64,000 bases of DNA, taken from positions 143,531,319 through 143,595,318 of the forward strand of contig NC_134707.1 in assembly GCF_043290135.1 (NCBI RefSeq). Direction: 5' to 3'. Under the pieces are notes generated by a model. The model was not told where the DNA came from. It searched no databases and saw nothing but the letters and a program-made list of their open reading frames with translations. The stretch is from Rhipicephalus microplus. Taxonomy: Eukaryota; Arthropoda; Arachnida; Ixodida; Ixodidae. This document shows, piece after piece, positions 54,137 through 64,000 of this stretch; the first letter of the stretch is position 1; the number at the start of each line of letters is the position of its first letter. Both the position numbers and the translations under genes were made by a program.

Positions 54137-55200
54137 TTGCATTTAGAAACTTCTCAGATAGAAACTACACAACTAGAAACTCCTCGACTAGAGATTCCAT
54201 AAGTAGAAACTCCACAGCTAGAATTTCCCTCAACTAGAAACCCCACAACTAGAAACTCCACAACTAGGAACTCTGCAGCTAGAAACTCCGCAACTAGAAA
54301 CTCTGCAAATAGAAACTCCGCAGGTAGAAACCCCTCAACTATAATCTTCACAACTAGAAACTCAACAAATAGAGACTGCATATCTAGAGACTCCGCAACT
54401 AGAAACTCCGCAGCTAGAAACTCCGCAACTAGAAACTCCACAACATGAAACTCTGCAAATCAAAACTTTGCAACTAGAAAATCCACAACTATAAACTCAA
54501 GTAGAAACTCTCCAACTGTAAACTCCGCAACTAGAAACTCCGCAACTAGAAAATCCACAACCAGAAACTTCACAACTAGAAACTCCCCAACAAGAAACTC
54601 CACAACTAGAAACTCCACAACTAGAGACTGCACAACTAGAGACTTTGCATTTAGAAACTCCTCAGATAGAAACTACACAACTAGAAACTCCTCGACTAGA
54701 GATTCCATAAGTAGAAACTCCACAGCTAGAATTTCCAAAACTAGAATTCCCACAACTAGAAACTCCACAAATAGGAACTCTGCAAATAGAAAATCTACAA
54801 CTAGAAACTCGAAAACTTAAAACTCCAACTAGAAACTCCACAACTAGAAACTTCACAACTAGAAACTTCACAAATGGACACTCTACATTTAGAAACTCCA
54901 CAACTAGAGACTCCACAACTAGGAACTCCACAAATTGAGACTCCACAACTAGAAACTACACAGATTGAAACACCACAACTTGAAACTCCTCAACCAGAAA
55001 CTCCACAACTAGAAACTCCGCAACTAAATACTCCAACACTAGAAAATCCACAACTAGAAACTCCACAACTAGAAACTCCGCAAGTAGAAACACAACCACT
55101 ACAAACTCCACAAATAGAAACTCCACACCTAAAAATTCCACAACTTGAAACTCCACAGCTAGAAACTCCACAACTAGAAATTCCATAACTGCAAACTCCA
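54137..55200. repeat. 3,248-bp tandem repeat, unit 3 (partial)
   Basis: It follows unit 2 at 3,248 bp until about 55,200, then changes to a variant order closer to 25.3 kb (CCGCTACTAG near 55,272). One private change is ATCAAAACTTTG near 54,459, for ATCGAAACTTTG. Confidence 0.83.
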
Positions 55201-55479
55201 CAGCTAGAAAGTCCACAACTAGAAACTCTGCAACTAGAAACTCCGCAACTAGAAACTCCACAGCTAGAAAATCCGCTACTAGAAACTCCACAACTAGCAA
55301 CTCCACAACTACAGACTCCGCAACTAGAAAACTCCGCAACTAGAAACTCCCAACTAGACACTCCGCAACTAGGAACTCTAAAACTTCAAAATCCACAACT
55401 AGAAACTCCACAATTTGAAACTCCACAACTAGATACTCCACAACTACGAATTCCACAACTAGAAACTCCACAACTAGAA

Positions 55480-56240
55480 ACTCCGCAACTAGATGCTACG
55501 CAACTAGAATTTCCACAGCTAGAAACTTCACAACTTGAGACTTCGCAACTAGAAACTCGGCAACTAGAAATCCGACAACCAGAAACTCCACAACTAGAAA
55601 CTCCACAAGTTGGAACCCAACAAATAGATGCTCCACAACTACAGACTCCACAACTAGAAACTCCCCAACTAGAAACTCCACAACTTGAAACAACGCAAAT
55701 AGAAACTCCGAAACTAGAAACTCCACAACTAGAAAACTCCGCAACGTGAAACTCTGCAACTAGAAACTCCGCAATTAGAAACTCCTAAGTTAGAAACTTC
55801 ACTACTTGAAACACCACAACTAGATACTCCACAACTACGAATTCCACAACTACGAAATCCGCAACTAGAAACTCCACAACTAGAAACTCCGCAACTAGAA
55901 ACTCCACAACTTGAAACTCTGCAACTCGAAACTCTGCAACTAGCAAATCCACAACTATAAACCCAAGTTGAAACTCCGCAACTGGAAACTCCGCAACTAG
56001 AAACTCCGCAACTAGAAACTCCCCAACTAGAAACTCCACAACTAGAAACTCCACAACTAGAAACTCCACAACTAAAACTCCACAACTAGAAACTCCACAA
56101 CTAGAAACTCCACAACTAGAAACTCCGCAACTAGAAACTCCCAAACTAGAAACTCCACAACTAGAAACTCTGCAGCTAGAAACTCCGCAACTAGAAACTC
56201 TGCAAATAGAATCTCCGCAGGTAGAAACCCATCAACTAGA
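55480..56240. repeat. 0.76-kb block repeated at 6,045 bp (left)
   Basis: The CGCAACTAGATGCTACGC landmark near 55,484 recurs near 61,529, and order is kept at exactly 6,045 bp (403 monomer lengths) to about 56,240. It contains the CGCAACGTGAAAC landmark near 55,741 and the rare CTCCTAAGTTAG variant near 55,783. Confidence 0.83.
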
Positions 56241-58687
56241 AACTCCACAACTAGAAACTTCGCAACTAGAAACACCACAACTAGACACTCAACAACTACA
56301 AACTCCACACCTATAAATTCCACAACTTGAAACTCCACAACTAAAACTCCACAACTAGAAACTCCACAACTAGAAACTCCACAACTAGAAACTCTGCAAC
56401 TAGAAACTCCGCAACTAGAAACTCTGCAACTAGAAACTTTGCAACTAGAAACTCCACAGCTAGAAACCCCAACACTATAAACTTCACAACTAGAAACTCA
56501 ACAACTAGAAACTCCCCAACTAGAAACTCCACAACTACAATCTCTGCAACTAGAAACTCCGCAACTAGAAACTCTGCAACTAGAAACTCCGCAACTAGAA
56601 ACTCCACAGCTAGAACACCACAACTAGAAACTTCACAACTAGCAACTCAATTACCAGAGTTTGCACAACTAGAGACTCCGCAACTAGAAACTCCACAGCT
56701 AGTAACTCCGCAACTAGAAACTCCACAACTTCAAACTCCGCCACTAGAATCTCCACAACTAGAAAACTCCGCAACTAGAAACTCTGCCACTAGAACTCCG
56801 CAACTAGAAACTCCAAAGCTAGAAACTCCACAACTTGAAACACCACAACTAGATACTCCACAACTACAGATTCCACAACTAGAAACTCCACAACTAGAAA
56901 CTCCGCAACAAGAAACTCCACAGCTAGAAACTCCAACACTTGAGACTTCGCAACAAGAAACTCGGCAACTAGAATCTCCACAACTAGAAACTCCACAGCT
57001 AGAAACTCCACAACTAGAAACTCCACAACTTGAGGGTTCGCAACTAGATACTCCACAACTAGAAACTCCACAACTAGAGACTCCACAACTAGAAACTCCA
57101 TCACTAGAAACTCCACAACTACAAACCTCACAACTAGAAACTCCACAACTAGAAACTCCGCAACTGGAAACTCCACAGCCAGAAACTCTACAACTAGAAA
57201 AACCACATCTAGAAACTCTGCAACAACAAACTCTGCAACTAGAAACTCCACAACTAGAATTTCCACAGCTAGAGACTCAACAACTAGAGACTCTTCAACT
57301 AAAAGCTTCACAACTAGACACTCCACAACTAGAAATTCTGCAACTAGAAACCCGACAACTAGAAACTCAACAACTACAAACTCCACACGTATAAATTCCT
57401 CAACTTGAAACGCCTCAACTAAAACTCCACAACCAGAAACTCCACAACTAGAAACTCTGCAGCTAAAAACTCCGCAACTAGAAACTCTGCAAAAAGAAAC
57501 TCCGCAACTAGAAACTCCACAGCTAGAAACCCCTCAACTATAAACTTCACAACTAGAAACTCAACAACTAGAGACTGCACAACTAGAGACTCCGCAACTA
57601 GAAACTCCGCAGCTAGAAACTCAGCAACTAGAAACTCCACAACTTGAAACTCTGCAAATCGAAACTCTGCAACTAGAAAATCCACAACTATAAACTCAAG
57701 TAGAAACTCCCCAACTGGAAACTCCGCAACTAGAAACTCCGCAACTAGAAAATCTACAACTAGAAACTTCAAAACTAGAAACTTCCCAACAAGAAACTCC
57801 ACAACTAGAGACTGCACAACTAGAGACTTTGCATTTAGAAACTCCTCAGATAGAAACTACACAACTAGAAACTCCTCGACTAGAGATTCCATAAGTAGAA
57901 ACTCCACAGCTAGAATTTCCACAACTAGAAACCCCACAGCTAGAAACTCCACAACTAGGAACGCTGCAAATAGAAAATCTACAACTAGAAACTCGAAAAC
58001 TAAAAACTCGAACTAGAAACTCTACAACTAGAAACTTCACAACTAGAAACTCCACAATTAGGAAGTCCAAAATTGAGACTCCACAACTAGAAACTATACA
58101 GATTGAAGTTCCACAACTAGAAACTACACAGATTGAAGTTCCACATCTAGAAACTCCACAACTGAAAACTCCGCAACTAGAAACTCTGCAACTAGAAACT
58201 TTAAAGCTAGAAACTCCACAACTTGAGACTTCGCAAATAGAAACTCGTCAACTGGAAACTCAACCACTAGCAACTCCACAGCTAGAAACTCCACAACTAG
58301 AAACTCCGCAACCAGAAACTCCCCACTAGAAACTCCACAACTAAAATCTCTGCAACTAGAAACTTCGCAAGTAGAAACTCTGCAACTAGAAACTCCGCAA
58401 CTAGAAACTCCACAGCTAGAAACCCCACAACTATAAACTTCAAAACTAGCAACTCAACAACTAGAGACTGCACAACTAGAGACTCCGCCACTAGAAGCTC
58501 CACAACTAGAAAACTCCGCAACTACAAACTCTGTAACTAGAAACTCCGCAACTAGAAACTGCACAGCTAGAAACTCCACAACTTGAAACACCACAACTAG
58601 ATACTCCACAACTACAAATTCCACAACTAGAAACTCAACAACTACAAACTCCACACCTATAAATTTCTCAAACTTAAACTCCACAAC
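56240..58687. repeat. Satellite stretch with only short local matches
   Basis: This is 15-bp monomers throughout. Parts resemble block A (a CAGCCAGAAACTCTAC run near 57,178) and block C (TTTGCATTTAG near 57,829), but I could not follow a single long copy at constant offset. CTATAAATTCC-type landmarks occur near 56,312, 57,390 (CGTATAAATT) and 58,657. No gene is visible. Confidence 0.6.
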
Positions 58688-61532
58688 TAAAACTCCACAA
58701 CTAGAAACTCCACAACTAGAAACTCCACAACTAGAAACTCCCCAACTAGAAACTCCACAACTAGAAACTCTGCAGCCAGAAACTCCGCAACTACAAACTC
58801 TGCGAATAGAAACTCCGCAACTATAAACTTCACAACTAGAAACTGAACAAATAGAGACTGCACAACTAGAGACTCCGCAACTAGAAACTCCGCAGCTAGC
58901 AACTCCGCAACTGGAAACTCCGCAACTTGAAACTCTGCAACTAGAAACTTTACAGCTAGAAACTCCACAACTTGAGACTTCACAAATAGAAACTCGTCAA
59001 CTGGAAACTCAACCACTAGAAACTCCACAACTAGAAACTCCACAACTTGAAACCCAACAAATAGATACTCCACAACTACAGACTCCACAACTTGAAACAC
59101 CACAACTAGATACTCCACAACTACAAATTCCGCAACTAGAAACTCCACAACTAGAATCTCTGCAACTAGAAACTCCGCAACAAGAAACTGCACAGCTAGA
59201 AACCCCACAACTATAAACTTCACAACTAGCAACTCAACAACTAGAGACTGCTCAACTAGAGACTTCGCAACTAGAAACTCCACAGCTAGTAACTCCGCAA
59301 CTAGAAACTCCACAACTTGAAACTCCGCCACTAGAAGCTCCACAACTAGAAAACTCCGCAACTAGAAACTCTGCAACTAGAAACTCCGCAACTAGAAACT
59401 CCACAGCTAGAGACTCCACAACTTGAAACACCACAACTAGATACTCCACAACTACAAATTCCACAACAAGAAACTCCACAACTAGAAACACCACATCTGG
59501 AAACTCCGAAACAACAAACTCTGCAACCAGAAACTCCACAACTAAAATTTCCACAGCTAGAGACTCAACAACTAGAGACTCCTCAACTAAAAGCTCCACA
59601 ACTAGAAACTCCACAACTAGAAACTCCACAACTTTAAACCCGACAACTAGAAACTCAACAACTAGAAACTTCACACCTATAAATTCCTCAACTTGAAACT
59701 CCACAACTAAAACTCCACAACTAGAAACTTCACAACTAGAAACTCCACAACTAGAAACTCCGCAACTAGAAACTCCCCAACTAGAAACTCCACAACTAGA
59801 AACCCTGCAGCTAGAAACTCCGCAACTAGAAACTCTGCAAATAGAAACTCCACAGCTAGAAACTCCACAACTAGAAACTCCACAACTTGAGAGTTCGCAA
59901 CTAGAAACTCCACAACTAGAAACTCCACAACTAGAGACTCCGCAACTAGAAACTCCACCACTAGAAACTCCACAACCACAAACCTCACAACTAGAAATTC
60001 CATAACTGGAAACTCCACAGCTAGAAAGTTCACAACTAGAAACTCTGCAACTAGAAACTCCGCAACTAGAAACTCCACAGCTAGAAAATCCACCACTAGA
60101 AACTCCAAAACTAGCAACTCCACAACTACAGACTCCTCAACTAGAAAACTCCGCAACTAGAAACTCCCAACTAGACACTCCGTAACTAGGAACTCTACAA
60201 CATCAAAATCCACAACTAGAAACTCCACAATTTGAAACTCCACAACTAGATACTCCACAACTACAAACTCCACAACTAGAAACTCCCCAACTAAAACTCC
60301 ACAACTTGAAACTCCGCAAATAGAAACTCCGAAACTAGAAACTCCACAACTAGAAAACTCCGCAACGTGAAACTCTGCAACTAGAAACTCCGCAATTAGA
60401 AACTCCACAGCTAGAAACTTCACTACTTGAAACACCACAACTAGATACTCCACAACTACGAATTCCACAACTTGAAACTCCACAACTAGAAACTCCGCAA
60501 CAAGAAGCTCCGCAACTAGAATTTCCACAGCTAGAAACTCCACAACTTGAGACTTCGCGACTAGAAACTCAGCAACTAGAAACTCAACAACTATAAACTC
60601 AACCACTAGAAACTCCACAACTAGGAACTCTACAACTTCAAAATCCACAACTAAAAACTCTTCAACTTGAAACTCCATATCTAGATACTCCACAAGTACA
60701 AACTCCACAACTAGAAACTCCACAACCTGAAACTCCGCAACCAGAAACTCCGCAACTAAAACTCCACAACTAGAAACTCCACAAGTAGAAACTCCACAAC
60801 TAGAAACTCTGCAACTAGAAACTCCGCAATTAGAAACTCCACAGCTAGAAACTTCACTACTTGAAACGCCATCACTAGATACTCCACAACTACGAATTCC
60901 ACAACTACAAATTCCGCAACTAGAAACTCCACAACTGGAAACTCCGCAACTAGAAACTCCACAGCTAAAAACTCCACAACTTGAGACTTCGCGACTAGAA
61001 ACTCAGCAACTAGAAACTCAACAACTATAAACTCCACCACTAGAAACTCCAACACCTAAAACTCTGCAACCAGAAACTTCGCAACTAAAAACTCCACAAC
61101 TAGAAACTCCACAAGTATAAACTCCACATCTAGTAACTCCGCAACTAGAAACTCCACAACTAGACACTCCCAACTAGACACTCCGCAACTAGGAACTCTA
61201 CAACTTCAAAATCCACAACTAGAAACTCCACAATTTGAAACTCCACAACTAGATACTCCACAACTACAAACTCCACAACTAGAAACTCCCCAACTAGAAA
61301 CTCCACAACTTGAAACTCCGCAAATAGAAACTCCGAAACTAGAAGCTCCGCAACTAGAATTTCCACAGCTAGAAACTCCACAACTTGAGACTTCGCAACT
61401 AGAAACTCCGCAACTAGAAACTCCACAGCTAGAAACTCCACAACTTGAAACACCCCAACTAGATACTCCACAACTACAAATTCCACAACTAGAAACTCCA
61501 CAATTAGAAACTCCACAACTAGAAACTCCGCA
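58687..61532. repeat. 2.9-kb block recurring 19.6 kb upstream (right copy)
   Basis: This is the copy of 39,018-41,938, 75 bp shorter near its left end. Private changes include CTCCGTAACTAGG near 60,180 and CCAACACCTAAAACTC near 61,049. It ends near 61,532, where the array switches to the block shared with 55.5 kb. Confidence 0.85.
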
Positions 61533-62280
61533 ACTAGATGCTACGCAACTAGAATTTCCACAGCTAGAAACTTCACAACTTGAGACTTCGCAACTAGAAA
61601 CTCGGCAACTAGAAATCCGACAACCAGAAACTCCACAACTAGAAACTCCACAAGTTGGAACCCAACAAATAGATGCTCCACAACTACAGACTCCACAACT
61701 AGAAACTCCCCAACTAGAAACTCCACAACTTGAAACAACGCAAATAGAAACTCCGAAACTAGAAACTCCACAACTAGAAAACTCCGCAACGTGAAACTCT
61801 GCAACTAGAAACTCCGCAATTAGAAACTCCTAAGTTAGAAACTTCACTACTTGAAACACCACAACTAGATACTCCACAACTACGAATTCCACAACTACGA
61901 ATTCCGCAACTAGAAACTCCACAACTAGAAACTCCGCAACTAGAAACTCCACAACTTGAAACTCTGCAACTCGAAACTCTGCAACTAGCAAATCCACAAC
62001 TATAAACCCAAGTTGAAACTCCCCAACTGGAAACTCCGCAACTAGAAACTCCGCAACTAGAAACTCCCCAACTAGAAACTCCACAACTAGAAACTCCACA
62101 ACTAGAAACTCCACAACTAAAACTCCACAACTTGAAACTCCACAACTAGAAACTCCACAACTAGAAACTCCGCAACTAGAAACTCCCAAACTAGAAACTC
62201 CACAACTTGAAACTCTGCAGCTAGAAACTCCGCAACTAGAAACTCTGCAAATAGAAACTCCGCAGGTAGAAACCCATCAA
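61533..62280. repeat. 0.76-kb block repeated at 6,045 bp (right)
   Basis: This is the copy of 55,480-56,240 with scattered substitutions. It is followed at about 62,280 by the CTATAAACTTCACGACTAG variant order seen at 20.7 and 26.35 kb. Confidence 0.82.
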
Positions 62281-62386
62281 CTATAAACTTCACGACTAGA
62301 AACTCAACAAATAGAGACTGCACATCTAGAGACTCCGCAACTAGAAACTCCGCAGCTAGAAACTCCGCAACTAGAAACTCCACAAC

Positions 62387-62850
62387 TTGAAACTCTACAT
62401 ACGAAATTCTGCAACTAGAAAATCCACAACTATAAACTCAAGTAGAAACCCTCCAACTGAAAACTCCGCAACTAGAAACTCCGCATCTAGAAAATCCACA
62501 ACTAGAAACTTCACAACTAGAAACTCCCCAACAAGAAACTCCACAACTAGAAACTCCACAACTAGAGACTGCACAACTAGAGACTTTGCATTTAGAAACT
62601 CCTCAGATAGAAACTACACAACTAGAAACTCCTCGACTAGGGATTCCATAAGTAGAAACTCCACAGCTAGAATTTCCAAAACTAGAAACCCCACAACTAG
62701 AAACTCCACAAATAGGAACTCTGCAAATAGAAAATCTACAACTAGAAACTCTAAAACTAAAAACTCCATCTAGAAACTCTACAACTAGAAACTTCACAAC
62801 TAGAAACTCCACAAATACGAACTCCAAAATTGAGACTCCACAACTAGAAA
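62387..62850. repeat. Copy of the ATACGAAATTCTG block C/A junction
   Basis: TACATACGAAATTCTG near 62,397 begins an ordered run that follows 20,788-21,210 and 26,456-26,880, ending with the AATACGAACTCC and CACAGATTGAAG landmarks. It keeps the four-monomer stretch that the 20.8-kb and 26.5-kb copies lack but 48.05 kb retains. Confidence 0.75.
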
Positions 62851-64000
62851 CTACACAGATTGAAGTTCCACAACTAGAAACTCCACAACTTGAGAGTTCG
62901 CAACTAGAAACTCCACAACTAGAAACTCCACAACTAGAAACTCCGCAACTGGAAACTCCACAGTCAGAAACTCCACAACTAGGAACTCCAACACTAGAAA
63001 ATCCACAACTAGAAATTCCTCATCTAGAGACTCAACAACTAGAGACTCCTAAACTAAATACTCCACAACTAGAAACTTTACAACTAGAAACTCCGAAACT
63101 AGAAACCCGACAACTAGAAACTTCACAACTAGAAACTCCGCAACTAGAAACTTCCCAACTAGAAACTCCACAACTAGAAACTCCGCAACTAGAAACTCCG
63201 TAACTGGAAACTCTGCAACTAGAAACTCCGCAACTAAAAACTCCACAGCTAGAAACCCCACAACTATAAACTTCACAACTAGCAACTCAACAGCTAGAGA
63301 CTGCTTAACTAGAGACTCCGCAACTAGAAACTCCACAACTGCAAACTCCGCAACTAGAATCTCCACGACTAGAAAACTCCGCAACTAGAAACTCTGCAAC
63401 TAGAAACTCCGCAACTAGAAACTCCACAGCTAGAAACTCCTTAGCTTGAAACATTACAACTAGATACTCCACAACTACAAATTCCACAACTAGAAACTCC
63501 ACAACTAGAAACTCCGCAACTAGAAACTCCGCAACTAAAAACTCCACAGCTAGAAACTCCACAACTTGAAACTCTGCAACTAGAAACTCCACAACTAGAA
63601 AACTCCGCAACTAGAAATTCTGCAACTAGAAACTCCGCAACTAGGAACTCCACAGCTAGAAACCCCACAACTTGAACTACCACAACTAGATACTCCACAA
63701 ATACAAATTCCACAACTACGAATCCCACAACTAGAAACTCCACAACTGGAAACTCCACAACTAGAGACTCCACAACTAGAAACTTCACAACTATGAACCT
63801 CACAACTAGAAACTCCACATCTAGACACTCCACAACTGGAAACTCCACAGTCAAAAACTCCACAACTAGGAACTCCAACACTAGAAACTCCACAACTAGA
63901 AATTCCTCAACTAGAGACTCAACAACTAGAGACTCCTAAACTAAAAGCTCCACAACTAGAAACTTTACAACTAGAAACTCCACAGCTAGAAACCCCACAA
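62850..64000. repeat. Right-edge satellite stretch without a long partner
   Basis: Monomers continue unbroken to the last base, so the array extends beyond the window. I could not align this part as a long ordered block to the rest. The run GAGACTCAACAACTAGAGAC occurs near both 63,030 and 63,915, hinting at a local repeat of about 0.9 kb. There is no gene or non-satellite sequence. Confidence 0.6.

Larger units (their letters stand above)
1..64000. repeat. 15-bp satellite array filling the whole window
   Basis: Every part of the window reads as variants of one 15-bp monomer, + strand consensus CCACAACTAGAAACT, always in the same orientation. The consensus has 7 A, 5 C, 2 T and 1 G, so the + strand is strongly A/C-rich and G-poor. 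Common variant positions are CCA/CCG/CTG before CAACT, CTA/CTT, CAA/CAG and GAA/GAG/GAT. Occasional 14-bp (CAACTAAAACTCC context) and 16-bp (CTAGAAAACTCCGC context) monomers shift the register. I saw no inverted monomers, no non-satellite insertion and no stretch over about 50 bp that cannot be parsed as monomers. No promoter, RNA gene or coding gene can be supported anywhere. Known biology: arrays of this size and monomer length occur in eukaryotic heterochromatin. Species, locus and function cannot be told from sequence alone. Confidence 0.97.

Noticed and set aside
1..64000. CRISPR array
   Set aside because: There is no alternation of constant repeats of about 25-40 bp with unique spacers. 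The whole sequence is contiguous 15-bp monomers, and no cas-like gene is present.
1..64000. Telomeric repeat
   Set aside because: The monomer is 15 bp, C/A-rich and highly variable, and does not match known short telomere units such as CCCTAA or CCCTAAA.
1..64000. tRNA, rRNA or other structured RNA genes
   Set aside because: No stretch departs from the monomer pattern long enough to hold a conserved RNA core, and the A/C-rich strand offers little self-pairing.

Overview
The whole 64 kb window is one uninterrupted satellite (long minisatellite) array. The monomer is about 15 bp, with + strand consensus CCACAACTAGAAACT, repeated head to tail about 4,260 times (64,000/15). I found no protein-coding gene, tRNA, rRNA, transposon, CRISPR array, inversion or non-repetitive spacer. 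This composition points to heterochromatin of a eukaryotic genome (centromeric, pericentromeric, subtelomeric or sex/B-chromosome type). Nothing in the sequence identifies the species or chromosomal position.

Many long open frames exist, but they are by-products of the monomer. Fifteen bases is exactly five codons, and four of the six consensus frames lack a stop (T-P-Q-L-E and N-S-T-T-R on +, E-F-L-V-V and G-V-S-S-C on -). Each open run ends wherever a 14- or 16-bp monomer or a point mutation shifts or stops it. No frame is kept open across duplicated copies.

The real information is a second, higher-order level. Diverged monomers are arranged in long blocks that recur in the same monomer-by-monomer order. 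By region: 0.4-4.1 kb is a block (called A here) that recurs at 7.5-11.2 kb and 27.1-30.5 kb; 4.4-5.2 kb (block B) recurs at 36 and 38 kb; 5.2-7.5 kb (block C) recurs at 18.7-20.8 and 24.3-26.5 kb. 9.2-15.0 kb is a 2.9-kb tandem duplication. 16.95-29.27 kb is a tandem duplication of a roughly 6.65-kb unit whose first copy has lost about 0.97 kb. 28.33-35.45 kb is a tandem duplication of about 3.4-3.7 kb that overlaps it. 35.8-39.1 kb carries a repeat at 2,198-bp spacing. 40.2-55.2 kb is a nested series of tandem duplications (2.14, 2.75, 3.38 and 3.25 kb). 58.7-61.5 kb repeats 39.0-41.9 kb at a distance of 19.6 kb, and 61.5-62.3 kb repeats 55.5-56.2 kb at 6,045 bp.

Most copy-to-copy length differences are whole-monomer multiples (15, 45, 60, 75, 135, 210 bp). 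This fits unequal exchange or slippage in monomer register. The array is therefore best read as a record of nested, partly recent tandem duplications rather than as a set of genes. I see no evidence of a new enzymatic or defence system here. Coordinates of block edges are approximate because every edge lies inside similar monomers; the offsets between copies come from matching shared landmarks.
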